The notes: a model not told the origin generated them from the sequence alone. Positions 1-7,331 are shown, numbered from the stretch's first letter. The stretch: DNA of 41,170 nt from Clostridiales bacterium (GCA_019419865.1 JAHZIG010000025.1:1-41170), one strand, 5' to 3'. Made by a program: numbers and translations.

Positions 1-74
1 GGGTATAGCTCAGTTGGTAGAGCAGCGGTCTCCAAAACCGCGTGCCGTGAGTTCAAGTCTTACTACCCCTGCCA
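1..74 (+). tRNA. tRNA-Trp (CCA anticodon), 5' end cut by window edge
   Basis: This is a cloverleaf tRNA whose anticodon loop reads CTCCAAA, giving anticodon CCA (tryptophan). The D-arm (GCTC...GAGC), the anticodon stem, the T-arm (GTGAG / CTTAC around TTCAAGT) and an encoded 3' CCA at 72-74 are all visible. The 3' acceptor strand TACCCCT (64-70) needs a 5' partner AGGGGTA, but the window begins at its third base, so two bases are missing because of the window edge and not through mutation. Confidence 0.93.
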
Positions 75-78
75 CCAT

Positions 79-128
79 AAAAGTCCCCGAACTTAGCTCA
101 GTCCTAGGTTCAGGGGCTTTTGCATTTT
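79..128 (+). terminator. Intrinsic terminator after tRNA-Trp
   Basis: An imperfect hairpin pairs AAAAGTCCCCGAACTTAG (79-96) with CTAGGTTCAGGGGCTTTT (104-121), and a T-rich tail follows. It sits just after the tRNA CCA end and most likely ends the tRNA transcript. Confidence 0.8.
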
Positions 129-223
129 GAGAATTTGATTTTGATTATAAAAATTATTTGGGGCGACGTCAACGCCGTTCCGACGCTATCCAAAAATTTC
201 TTTAGAGCGACGCGGCGAATCGG

Positions 224-769
224 CTACGTTTTATCTTTCTGCATTTTTCTGTCGCGTCTGTAATTTATGTAGCTTCTGATTTTTTTGTTTGCCAAGTTTA
301 GTTTTTCTTCTTCAGCATGCATAACTATAACGCAACCCATACACGGGACGACAATAAATCCTGATCCTGGTTTTAAAAGTTCATATACGATCCTCGCTAT
401 TGTTTGTTCGGCGCCAAGCTCCGTATCGATCTTAAAATATAATAATTCAGAGAAACGGGAAGGTCTTGAAATTTTTGAGCATAAGCTCGAGAACATATAC
501 CGGTTCGCCGCCGTTTTATATTTGACAGGCGTCTTATGCGCATATAATTTGGTTTTGGGGTTTTTACGAATATCGAATTTGCTGAAATTGGCCGAGACTG
601 TACTTTGGCTGACCGGGCTGTAATAACCCTCCGCAAGCGCGTTATACGCCTCGCAAAACTCGGCGTGGGTATGGATAGATAACTTGTCGACTATTTCTAT
701 GTATCTGTCTTTAACTTCTTCTAATTTGATAAACTCGTCTCTGTTAATACCGCTTATATCTACAGACAT
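224..769 (-). CDS. Divergent ArgR-like transcriptional regulator
   Basis: This 181-residue protein has the layout of arginine repressors. An N-terminal winged-helix region (about residues 15-75) contains VSQSTVSANFSKFDIRKNP, which resembles the ArgR recognition helix TQATVSRDIKELGLVKV. A C-terminal region (about 105-165) has the ArgR core pattern: a strand, a helix (GAEQTIARIVYELL), then a strand with a final helix. The family's arginine-binding GTIAGDDT stretch is replaced by GFIVVPCMGC, so arginine sensing is doubtful. I chose ATG 769 over a TTG at 775 because AAAGGAG lies 8 bases upstream of the ATG. The gene is divergent from the Mor-family gene. The fold assignment is inferred from pattern similarity by eye. 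The ligand and target genes are unknown. Confidence 0.55.
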   Translation of the reverse strand: MSVDISGINRDEFIKLEEVKDRYIEIVDKLSIHTHAEFCEAYNALAEGYYSPVSQSTVSANFSKFDIRKNPKTKLYAHKTPVKYKTAANRYMFSSLCSKISRPSRFSELLYFKIDTELGAEQTIARIVYELLKPGSGFIVVPCMGCVIVMHAEEEKLNLANKKIRSYINYRRDRKMQKDKT

Positions 770-897
770 TTTCAAAACTCCTTTGTTGTAAATTTTAACA
801 AAAATAATATGTCGTTTTTTGTTGTTTTAGCTACCCGGGATTTTTAATATTAGAATTATCAGATTTATTTCCTTAGGCCTAATGCTGATTATTTTCT

Positions 898-926
898 ATG
901 ATATAATTTTATCGGATATTTGTCAA
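898..926 (-). promoter_or_regulatory. Promoter of the ArgR-like gene
   Basis: On the minus strand, TTGACA (921-926) and TATCAT (898-903) are separated by exactly 17 bases. This gives a leader of roughly 120 bases before ATG 769. Confidence 0.6.
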
Positions 927-1003
927 TATTTTTCAGATATTATTAGTATAAAAATTGCATAAAAACATGAGATTGCGTCATTTCCGCAGATATTGACAAA
1001 TAT
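916..1003. repeat. 14-bp perfect inverted repeat around two divergent -35 boxes
   Basis: ATATTTGTCAATAT (916-929) and its exact reverse complement ATATTGACAAATAT (990-1003) are 60 bases apart. Each arm contains the -35 box of one of the two divergent promoters. This could be the binding site of a shared regulator, or just two similar promoters back to back. Confidence 0.7.
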
Positions 1004-1021
1004 AAAAATATTATATATTAT
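993..1021 (+). promoter_or_regulatory. Promoter of the Mor-family gene and following genes
   Basis: TTGACA (993-998) and TATTAT (1016-1021) have a 17-base spacer. The predicted transcript starts near 1028, leaving about 150 bases of leader before the first start codon; I recognise no structure in it. Confidence 0.7.
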
Positions 1022-1180
1022 CACGATATGCAAAGACTGTTGAGATAGCGGCTCGTAACAAACGGCGCGGCTCGCGCGGCAAAACGGATCGTATCTTAAT
1101 CGCGCGCGGACGGTTTGGGCGAGAACAGCGAACAACACACGGACAAATTCAAGTAAAACGTCAAGGACAACGGCGTTTGT

Positions 1181-1495
1181 ATGGTTCGGCGCAATATGTT
1201 AGAATCTGATTACGAGGTGTTGGAAGAGGTGTTAGAAATGGGTCAGTATGACATAAATCTTTTTCATAAAGTTTACCGGGAGATCAGCGAAGAACTCGGT
1301 ATCGAGGCTGCTCTTGTAATTCACCAAATGTTTAAGGGAACTCAAGTCAACTTTCCCATTAGATTTTTAGATACCAAATGCGTTAAAGAGATGATAGTAA
1401 AGGAATATGACGGAACCAATATAAAAGCGCTTGCAAAAAAATATGATTATTCGGAAAAAAGCATAAGGCGAATAATCAAAGGATCAATAAAATAA
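1181..1495 (+). CDS. Mor-family transcription activator-like protein
   Basis: This short protein (104 residues, or 85 from the alternative ATG at 1238) matches the Mor transcription activator family, named after the Mu phage middle-operon activator. The pattern is an N-terminal helix (QYDINLFHKVYREISEELGIEAALVIHQMFKGTQVNFP), then KEYDGTNIKALAKKYDYSEKSIRRIIK, a helix-turn-helix at the C-terminus. Such proteins are common as small chromosomal genes in Clostridia and are not proof of a prophage; no phage genes are near. The start is uncertain: ATG 1181 has a distant AAGGA, while ATG 1238 follows GAAGAGGTG and would give the usual family length. The next gene begins 20 bases downstream, so they are probably co-transcribed. 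Confidence 0.75.
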   Translation: MVRRNMLESDYEVLEEVLEMGQYDINLFHKVYREISEELGIEAALVIHQMFKGTQVNFPIRFLDTKCVKEMIVKEYDGTNIKALAKKYDYSEKSIRRIIKGSIK

Positions 1496-1515
1496 ACTCA
1501 AGGGAGGTCAAACAT

Positions 1516-1917
1516 ATGATTTGTCAAAAATGCGGTAACGAGACCGGCCAGGGAAAGTTTTGCCAAGAATGCGGCGCGCCCGTATACGCGAACAACCCTA
1601 ATACCGCGCAGCCGCAACAGCAGTATTACCAAAACGGAAACCAATACCAATATCAACAAGAAGTTCAATATCATCGTCAGACCAATTCAGGTTCTTCAGT
1701 CGGCATAGCTTCGCTGATAATCGGTATCATAACGGTGATAATCGGTCTTATAAGCCCGATAGGCGGTATCTTATGCGGACTCGTCGGACTGATAATCGGG
1801 ACCGTAGCCGCATGCAAAGGCGGAGGCGGAAAAGCTATTGTTGGCATCGTGCTTTCCGTATTGGGCATAGTGATCAGCGTGATCAACTGGGTCTTAGCTT
1901 TTTCTATGCTGATATAA
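1516..1917 (+). CDS. Zinc-ribbon protein with DUF4190-like membrane domain
   Basis: The 133-residue protein starts with a zinc ribbon (CQKCG...CQECG, residues 3-19) that should bind one Zn. A Gln/Tyr/Asn-rich linker follows (about 28-58), then two long hydrophobic segments (about 62-95 and 105-133) rich in Gly and Ile, as in DUF4190-type proteins. It is therefore predicted to be a small membrane protein with a cytoplasmic zinc finger. The start is supported by AGGGAGGTC 7 bases upstream. It lies between the Mor-like regulator and a lipoprotein in an apparent operon. Its role is not known. Confidence 0.75.
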   Translation: MICQKCGNETGQGKFCQECGAPVYANNPNTAQPQQQYYQNGNQYQYQQEVQYHRQTNSGSSVGIASLIIGIITVIIGLISPIGGILCGLVGLIIGTVAACKGGGGKAIVGIVLSVLGIVISVINWVLAFSMLI

Positions 1918-1958
1918 AATAATTTTAAACTAAATTTATAAAAAAGGGGATAAAGAAA

Positions 1959-2624
1959 ATGAAAAAGAAAATTTTAGCGTTAGTTGTTTTAGCGGCTCTT
2001 TGTATTACATGCTTGTCAGGGTGTTCGGTAAATAATTCCACAGGTTCCGGCGGAGAATCGCAAAGCGCCGATAACAGCGCAGGTTCAGCAAACAGGAAAT
2101 ATGAAAATATTACTGCCGATTCGTCTCCCGTGGGCGTCGACGAAATTAAATTCTCAAACGACAACGGATATACTCATATTTCCGGTAGAATATATAAAAA
2201 CAGCAGTGAAATTGAAGAAGGAGTAATCACAGTCACATTTGAGCTGTACGACGAAAACGGTAATTATTTCGCCGATAAAACCATCGCTACCGATTTGCTT
2301 ACCGAAGGCGAAAACGAACGCTTTGAGGATGATATAATCGGGGTAGCAGACGAGGTTAATTCTCAAGACGTGCCGGATGAAACGCTAGCAAATTACAGCG
2401 TAAAGATAACCGATATCGAAGAAGTCGATAAAGACGAAGTAGAACTACTAAATACGATAAGTGAAGTAGACACCGCCGTAATGCTTGCATATGATTCGGA
2501 GAATATTGCGAAAGCAAGAATTTTGGTCGACAGCGCATTACAAAAATATCCTGATAATACGGATTTAAAACTACTCGACGCAGAGCTTAAAGAAAAGGAA
2601 GCTGAAAACGCGGCGGAAGAGTAA
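1959..2624 (+). CDS. Secreted lipoprotein with FxLYD-like domain
   Basis: The 221-residue protein has a lipoprotein signal ending in LSGC, with the lipidated Cys at residue 22, followed by a Ser/Gly/Asn-rich linker. Residues about 50-115 form a beta-rich segment with FELYDENG, typical of FxLYD or similar immunoglobulin-like extracellular domains. The last 60 residues (ENIAKARILVDSALQKYPDN...) look like a single TPR-like helical pair. It is anchored outside the membrane. An RBS (AAAAGGGGAT) precedes the ATG. It is 41 bases from both neighbours, which fits one operon. The specific function is unknown. Confidence 0.75.
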   Translation: MKKKILALVVLAALCITCLSGCSVNNSTGSGGESQSADNSAGSANRKYENITADSSPVGVDEIKFSNDNGYTHISGRIYKNSSEIEEGVITVTFELYDENGNYFADKTIATDLLTEGENERFEDDIIGVADEVNSQDVPDETLANYSVKITDIEEVDKDEVELLNTISEVDTAVMLAYDSENIAKARILVDSALQKYPDNTDLKLLDAELKEKEAENAAEE

Positions 2625-2664
2625 CCGCAATAATAAAAACATATTAACAGGAGAGATATATTTT

Positions 2665-3996
2665 ATGAAAAAGAAATTTTTTGCCGGTTTACTCACTCTG
2701 GCCATGCTTTTAAACGGCGCGTCTGCGTTCGCCGTCAGCAACAACGACATAATCAACGCGTTTAGTCCTATTTTATATGATTTCGAGGATTACACCTATG
2801 CTCAATATTTTATCTACGATATCGATAAAGACGGTATTCCCGAAATAATTGTGGACGACGGTATGGACGAAGCTTCAAGAACTGCATTTATCTATAAATA
2901 TGTTAACGGCGAGGCTGCATTTCTCGGAAGCGTCTACAGCGGCTATTCAACATTCAGTACCGTTCCCAATCAAAACGGCGTTATGCTGTGGGGCGGACAT
3001 ATGGATCATCTGACTGCAAGTATTATTTCTATCGAAGGTAATCAACTTACACAGCGGGTTATAGCCGATAGAATGCTCTACGGCGAATACGATCAGCCGT
3101 GGGAGATCTTAAGCGGATCCGAATTTATAAACAGCGACGACGTTACAAATATTGTGACGATGTCGCATTATCTCGCGCAGCATCCTCTGCCCGCGCAAGA
3201 GGCTAACGCTAATCCCGCAGCGTCCGGCGCCTCGGTCGTATACAGCGATATCTCGGCGTACATAAACCACTATCCGATACCTTCGTACGCGTACGAGGGC
3301 GGGACCGTGGTAGTCGCGGAGGATCTGAGGAATTACGGCTTCGACGTGACTTACGACAACAACTCAAGAACTCTCAGCATCACGCCGAACCGCTACGCCA
3401 CCGTCCTCACTGGAATGGGAACCGTGTACAAGCACGGAAATAAATTGGGGCAGCATTTTGCAGACGCGCTCTACAGCGATATAAACGTATACTTTAACGG
3501 CTCATGGATCCCGTCGTGCGCAATAAACGGCTATACTATGGTCAAGCTCGAAGATCTCGCGAGCGCCGGCGCCGGCACGAGCTTCACATGGGACGGAAGC
3601 ACAAGAAGCGCCAAGCTCTGGCTCGACTGGGCGGGAATCACCGACTACCGCGCTTTGGCGGAAGCGCCTTCGGATCGTATTGCATATAACGGAGAATGGT
3701 ACTATACGCCGTCAGGCGATAACCGCCCTCTTATAAGTCTTGAAGTTTCCAACGCAAACGAAAATACCGTAGACCTCTATGGAGCTAGAATGCATGGAAA
3801 AGGGGTTGATTATCATATCGGAACCGCGCAGTTTATCGATTCGCAAACAGCCGTTGCATACGGTACGCTCGAGTGGGAATATAACGGTACGAGCATTCCG
3901 AAAAGATATGAATTCACATTTTTAAGTGAAAGCATTAAGATGGATATTTATGATTCAGACGGTAACTTTGAGGAAACCTGCTATTTTTATAGATAA
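2665..3996 (+). CDS. Secreted protein with two stalk (Cu-amine-oxidase N-like) repeats
   Basis: This 443-residue protein has a signal peptide (residues 1-24, ending SAFA). An N-terminal domain contains YDIDKDGIPEIIVDDG, a calcium-loop or FG-GAP-like pattern. Two stalk-type repeats follow: YPIPSYAYEGGTVVVAEDLRNYGFDVTYDNNSRTLSIT (about 210-250) and a second at about 272-312 (WIPSCAINGYTMVKLEDLASAG...). Stalk repeats in Clostridia are thought to position exported domains at the cell surface. The last 110 residues form a beta-rich domain I do not recognise. It is the last gene of the rightward cluster. The substrate or partner is unknown. Confidence 0.75.
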   Translation: MKKKFFAGLLTLAMLLNGASAFAVSNNDIINAFSPILYDFEDYTYAQYFIYDIDKDGIPEIIVDDGMDEASRTAFIYKYVNGEAAFLGSVYSGYSTFSTVPNQNGVMLWGGHMDHLTASIISIEGNQLTQRVIADRMLYGEYDQPWEILSGSEFINSDDVTNIVTMSHYLAQHPLPAQEANANPAASGASVVYSDISAYINHYPIPSYAYEGGTVVVAEDLRNYGFDVTYDNNSRTLSITPNRYATVLTGMGTVYKHGNKLGQHFADALYSDINVYFNGSWIPSCAINGYTMVKLEDLASAGAGTSFTWDGSTRSAKLWLDWAGITDYRALAEAPSDRIAYNGEWYYTPSGDNRPLISLEVSNANENTVDLYGARMHGKGVDYHIGTAQFIDSQTAVAYGTLEWEYNGTSIPKRYEFTFLSESIKMDIYDSDGNFEETCYFYR

Positions 3997-4095
3997 GGTT
4001 TTGTAAACGAATATAGGTTAGCCGACTTAATATGGTTTTTTCTCACATTTTATGTAGACTAAAAAATATTGATATAGTATAATTTCTTTTTTGCA

Positions 4096-4125
4096 GGGAC
4101 TGTCCTAAATTGACAGCCCCTTTTA
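4096..4125. terminator. Terminator between convergent genes
   Basis: The hairpin pairs GGG-CTGTC (4096-4104) with GACAG-CCC (4112-4119), with one bulged base, and is followed by TTTT. It lies between the ends of the stalk protein gene and the sirtuin gene and may serve both, although only the plus-strand side has the T tract. Confidence 0.65.
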
Positions 4126-4128
4126 TAC

Positions 4129-5007
4129 TTACCCCTTTTTAAGCGCCATAGCGATCGCCTCGCCCGCGTCGGCGTTTATGCATATCGTTCTGTCCGCTAT
4201 CTCGTCCGGACATACGGATTCGCCGTAGTTTATGCATGCGTAAAACGCGTTTTTATTCTCGTACGTCATCCGCCAAAACGGTATTTTTATTATCCCCGGC
4301 GTGTTGGCTCCGACGCCGATCTCAAGAAACAAGACGTTCATATTCTCATGCCGTTTTAAAAACAGGTCGTACCTCTCCGCAGCCTTATACCAGCCATCGT
4401 CCTGGACGAAGGTATCGTCGCATCTGAGGTTCATCGTCATTGGCGCGCCGCATTTTGGGCAGCGCAGGATAAGCTCCGTAGGGATCTTCATATTCTTTTG
4501 CCCGGCCAGCATTTTACGCACGGTCTCCTCGTTATCGTATGTCGCGCTATGGCACGGCTTGGAGCACTGCCATAGACCAAAATCGCCCTGGGTGTAGAAC
4601 AGACGTTTTTTGTCGAATCCCGCAAACTGGAACTGATGATCGACGTTGGTCGTCAGCACGAAATAGTCCTTATCCTTTACCAGTTCGAGCAGATCGGTAT
4701 ACGGCTTACCGGGAGCTACGTCGTATCTGTTTATATAGATCTGTCTGCTCCACCACGCCCAATATTCCGCAAGCGTTGGAAAAGGATAAAAGCCCCCGGA
4801 ATATATATCCGCGATCCCGTATTTGGCTTTAAAATCCGAAAAATATTTTTCAAAACGCTCTCCCGAATATGTAAAGCCCGCCGAGGTCGAAAGCCCCGCT
4901 CCCGCGCCTATCACTACCGCGTCCGCGCCGTCTATTTTTTCTCTGAGCGCCTCCGTCTTATCCGAAAATCCGGGCGTAGATCTCCCTGTCTTCGTCTTTA
5001 AAAACAT
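4129..5007 (-). CDS. SirTM-type (class M) sirtuin, predicted protein ADP-ribosyltransferase
   Basis: This 292-residue protein is a sirtuin-family NAD-binding protein. The glycine-rich loop GAGAGLSTSAGF (34-45) and TTNVDHQF (119-126, with N121 and D123) are present, and the zinc pairs C148/C152 and C183/C186 are in place. The deacetylase catalytic His is replaced by Gln140 in YTQGD, a hallmark of SirTM sirtuins, which transfer ADP-ribose onto proteins instead of removing acyl groups. An AAGGGTGAT site just before ATG 5007 supports the start, so the gene overlaps the macrodomain gene by 50 bases. SirTMs are typically linked to a macrodomain that removes the same mark. The known partners GcvH-L and LplA2 are absent here, so the protein target is unknown. 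Confidence 0.85.
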   Translation of the reverse strand: MFLKTKTGRSTPGFSDKTEALREKIDGADAVVIGAGAGLSTSAGFTYSGERFEKYFSDFKAKYGIADIYSGGFYPFPTLAEYWAWWSRQIYINRYDVAPGKPYTDLLELVKDKDYFVLTTNVDHQFQFAGFDKKRLFYTQGDFGLWQCSKPCHSATYDNEETVRKMLAGQKNMKIPTELILRCPKCGAPMTMNLRCDDTFVQDDGWYKAAERYDLFLKRHENMNVLFLEIGVGANTPGIIKIPFWRMTYENKNAFYACINYGESVCPDEIADRTICINADAGEAIAMALKKG

Positions 5008-5728
5008 TAAAAATCACCCTTTCCATATTAGAATCTTTGAGATATTCCGTTACCGTATCGACCGCGATCCGAGCCGCCGCGTCGTTGGGAAAGTGAAATT
5101 CGCCGGTCGAGATACAGCAAAACGCGACCGAGTTTATCCCATTTTTCTCCGCTAAATCGAGGCAGGAAATATAACACGATCTTAGCAAGTCGCAGTCTTT
5201 ATCAGTAAGCCTTGAGCCGACTATAGGTCCCACTGTGTACAGAACATAGTCGCAGAGCAGATTATACGCTTTGGTTATCTTCGCCTTTCCGGTCTCCTCC
5301 GCGCGGCCCTGAGCCCTCATTATCTCGTCGCACTCGAGTCTGAGCTGTACTCCGGCGTAGGTGTGTATCGCGTTGTCTATGCAGCCGTGACACGGAACAA
5401 AACAGCCGAGCATACCGCTGTTGGCGGCGTTGACGATCGCGCCGCATTTTAAAGTCGTTATATCCCCCTGCCAGAGCGAGATCCTATCTTGAATAAAAGG
5501 CAGGTCTTCCGCGTCCGTTATCCCCTTTTCGGCTATTTCGCGCCTTAGATATTCGTCCTGGATCCTCAAGAACTCGTCCGATACGCTCGCGGGTCTTCTG
5601 ACGTTCATCAGCGAGCGCAGGAGCCGTTTCTTTTGAGTTTCATCGTCCGGTATCCTCATCCCTCTATACTCCGGCTGTTCGTCCGCGAGCGCTTTTATTA
5701 AATAATCCAATCTTTCGCTTTGATCCAT
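4958..5728 (-). CDS. Zinc-dependent macrodomain protein, predicted ADP-ribosyl hydrolase
   Basis: The 256-residue protein has a helical N-terminal extension (1-80) and then a macrodomain. Ligand-binding motifs are QGDI (87-90) and NAAN (100-103). The segment C109-F-V-P-C113-H114-G-C116-I-D-N is the Cys/His cluster of zinc-containing macrodomains, which sit next to SirTM sirtuins and remove ADP-ribose from proteins. CISTGEFHFP is the second ligand loop. An AGAGGAGGT site supports ATG 5728 and lies inside the end of the previous gene, only 4 bases after its stop, so translation is probably coupled. Together with the sirtuin it forms a writer-eraser pair. Confidence 0.88.
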   Translation of the reverse strand: MDQSERLDYLIKALADEQPEYRGMRIPDDETQKKRLLRSLMNVRRPASVSDEFLRIQDEYLRREIAEKGITDAEDLPFIQDRISLWQGDITTLKCGAIVNAANSGMLGCFVPCHGCIDNAIHTYAGVQLRLECDEIMRAQGRAEETGKAKITKAYNLLCDYVLYTVGPIVGSRLTDKDCDLLRSCYISCLDLAEKNGINSVAFCCISTGEFHFPNDAAARIAVDTVTEYLKDSNMERVIFNVFKDEDREIYARIFG

Positions 5729-5732
5729 ACCG

Positions 5733-6353
5733 CTACCTCCTCTCTACCGCTCCGGCCGGGCATACGCTCATGCAATTCCCGCAGCTTAGGCAGTTTTCCT
5801 GTTTTATCTCGGCTTTTTTATCCTTTAATTCTATACAGCTCTGCGGACATACTTCTATACACTTTCCGCACAAAATACATCCGTCTCCAACAAAATATCC
5901 GTGTTCATTCGCGCTCTCGCCGCCGAATGTGAAAGAAAATCTCTCTATCGGTTTTTTGGAAAGATCGAAATATTCGCCTTCGCCGCTGTAGAGTTTGAAG
6001 ACCGTGAGCGCGCTCCGACTTTTGGGCGACGGGTAGATCTCGTTCATGTAGGGATTCTCCTCAAACACCCTGCCGACCAATCCGTCGCCCAGCTCCTCGA
6101 CCTTGCCGCGCAGAGATACCGCGACCGACGACATAGTATCGCGCTCCTTAAAACCGGAAACCGCCGCGTATTTATTTTTTACCAGGCTGTCGTAAAAACG
6201 CTTGCCCTTCGCGGTGATAAAATATATCCCGCCGCCGTCGTAGAGCATAACGTCTATGACCCTGCTCTCGGGCAGTCCGTTTTCGTCCAGCGTCGAAAAA
6301 ACCGCGGTGTGTATATCCTCTTTCAAAAACTTAAAAACCGTCTTTAAGTCCAT
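5733..6353 (-). CDS. Pyridoxamine 5'-phosphate oxidase-like flavoprotein fused to a 2[4Fe-4S] ferredoxin
   Basis: Residues 1-145 form a split-barrel flavin-binding domain of the PNPOx type (VFSTLDENGLPESRVIDVMLYDGGGIYFITAKGKRFYDSL). The last 50 residues carry two CxxCxxCxxxCP clusters (CILCGKCIEVCP and CLSCGNCMSVCP) for two [4Fe-4S] centres. The likely role is electron transfer from ferredoxin-type clusters to a bound flavin; the substrate is unknown. It is the first gene of the operon, whose promoter abuts a conserved 43-bp element. The broken HxlR gene is divergent. Co-expression with a SirTM sirtuin suggests redox stress and protein ADP-ribosylation are linked here (inference). Confidence 0.85.
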   Translation of the reverse strand: MDLKTVFKFLKEDIHTAVFSTLDENGLPESRVIDVMLYDGGGIYFITAKGKRFYDSLVKNKYAAVSGFKERDTMSSVAVSLRGKVEELGDGLVGRVFEENPYMNEIYPSPKSRSALTVFKLYSGEGEYFDLSKKPIERFSFTFGGESANEHGYFVGDGCILCGKCIEVCPQSCIELKDKKAEIKQENCLSCGNCMSVCPAGAVERR

Positions 6354-6377
6354 ATTTTATCCCGCCTTTCTATTTAT

Positions 6378-6406
6378 ATAATAATACAAATATTTCGCCG
6401 CGTAAA
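6378..6406 (-). promoter_or_regulatory. Promoter of the PNPOx-macrodomain-sirtuin operon
   Basis: On the minus strand TTTACG (6401-6406) and TATTAT (6378-6383) are 17 bases apart, about 25 bases upstream of start codon 6353. The -35 box overlaps the edge of the conserved 43-bp element. Confidence 0.7.
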
Positions 6407-6444
6407 GTAGGCACAATATTGTGCGGTAGTTACCCAATGGATAC
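6402..6444. promoter_or_regulatory. Conserved 43-bp operator-like element, copy 1 (HxlR-type candidate)
   Basis: The element contains GTAAAGTAGG, a perfect 14-bp palindrome GCACAATATTGTGC (6411-6424), GTAGTTACC (6426-6434) and GATAC (6440-6444). It aligns without gaps to 20678-20720 with 34 of 43 identities, and in both places it lies at the same distance from the -35 and -10 boxes. The neighbouring HxlR gene makes that family the first candidate for the binding protein. Confidence 0.75.
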
Positions 6445-6517
6445 CATGCAAAAAAGAGGTTAGGACGCGCCGGGATACGCGCCGCTTAAAGGCGTAAAAC
6501 AAACGAACTTATCCTAC

Positions 6518-6546
6518 TTGACAATTTTGAATGTAAGAGGTAAAAT
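6518..6546 (+). promoter_or_regulatory. Promoter of the HxlR gene
   Basis: TTGACA (6518-6523) and TAAAAT (6541-6546) have a 17-base spacer, upstream of AAGGAGA and ATG 6610. Confidence 0.7.
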
Positions 6547-6609
6547 TGACTTATAGAGAATATTATTCATATTAGTATCAAAAATATACTTATAAGGAGA
6601 CCGATAGTT

Positions 6610-6931
6610 ATGAAAAAAGAATTGCCCGCTTGCCCGGTAGAGACTACTCTTATGCTAATATCCGACCGCTGGAAGGTGCTTATCATCCGCGACCTGCTTG
6701 GAGGCACGAAACGCTTCGGAGAACTGAAAAAAAACTGTCGGCTCAATTTCTCAAAAGGTCTTGACCGCAAATCTGCGTTCAATGGAGGAAGACGGACTGC
6801 TGACCAGAAAGGTTTACGCCGAGGTCCCGCCGAGGGTGGAATACACTTTGACGGACACGGGATATAGTCTAAAACCGATACTTGATTCTATGGTCGAGTG
6901 GGGAGAGAAATATAAGGCTCAGAATCAATAA
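6610..6931 (+). pseudogene. HxlR-family regulator, frameshifted at an A8 run
   Basis: The first 40 residues (MKKELPACPVETTLMLISDRWKVLIIRDLLGGTKRFGELKK) are a clear HxlR-type winged helix with the conserved N-terminal Cys (residue 8) that some family members use to sense quinones or oxidants. The frame is then lost at a run of eight A (6727-6734) and stops at 6867. With seven A the protein continues as TVGSISQKVLTANLRSMEED and reaches ...PPRVEYTLTDTGYSLKPILDSMVEWGEKY, the full family C-terminus, stopping at 6931 (about 107 residues). Because the rest is intact and uninterrupted, a sequencing or assembly error or a very recent or phase-variable mutation is more likely than old decay. It is divergent from the sirtuin operon, the usual arrangement for HxlR regulators and their targets. 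Confidence 0.85.
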
Positions 6932-7245
6932 GCATGGTAAAAGATATTTCTGTCGCGTTGGCTTACAAGCAAAGAAATACAGAGGGAAAATTTATTTTAA
7001 CCGCAAGATTAAATATGTTAGATTGCGTAATAACAAATACTTTATTACGCAATCGTATTTTCCGCTAAATCATTAATAACTCATTCGACCCTAATTACAA
7101 TATTCAAGTTAAAGTATTATTATCTTCTTTTTCAAAAACTGAATATATTTGCTTTTTTCTTATATCTATTCTACACAAAAAGATATACTAAAATATGATA
7201 GTATTGTGGACATTTCCCGTATTATTGTGTTTTTCGGATTTTTCG
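6932..7245. other. Gene-free stretch after HxlR
   Basis: I see no credible gene here. A 64-codon open frame at 6882-7076 has no family resemblance and overlaps the HxlR end. The only structure is the hairpin at 7021-7054. Confidence 0.6.
7021..7054 (+). terminator. 13-bp perfect hairpin, possible terminator of the HxlR gene
   Basis: GATTGCGTAATAA (7021-7033) pairs exactly with TTATTACGCAATC (7042-7054) around an 8-base loop. The following GTATTTTCC is only weakly T-rich, so termination is likely but not certain. Confidence 0.6.
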
Positions 7246-7274
7246 TTGACACAGAGAAAATAAAACGGTATAAT
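7246..7274 (+). promoter_or_regulatory. Promoter of the stalk-protease operon
   Basis: TTGACA (7246-7251) and TATAAT (7269-7274) with a 17-base spacer form a consensus promoter, 57 bases before ATG 7332. Confidence 0.8.
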
Positions 7275-7331
7275 TATTTTATAATTTATTTTCTACGCAC
7301 AATCTAAATACTTTTTCAAGGGGGAACTCAA

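Noticed and set aside
285..636. Open frames on both strands across the ArgR-like gene
   Set aside because: They are shadow frames of the minus-strand gene, without RBS or family resemblance.
1181..1495. Prophage remnant suggested by the Mor-family protein
   Set aside because: No other phage-like gene, integrase or attachment repeat is nearby; this family is common on Clostridia chromosomes.
4236..6347. Plus-strand open frames across the sirtuin operon
   Set aside because: They mirror strongly recognised genes on the minus strand and code for Arg/Ser-rich nonsense.
6882..7076. 64-codon open frame after the HxlR gene
   Set aside because: It overlaps the restored HxlR end, is rich in Arg/Lys/Tyr without a pattern, and has no RBS.
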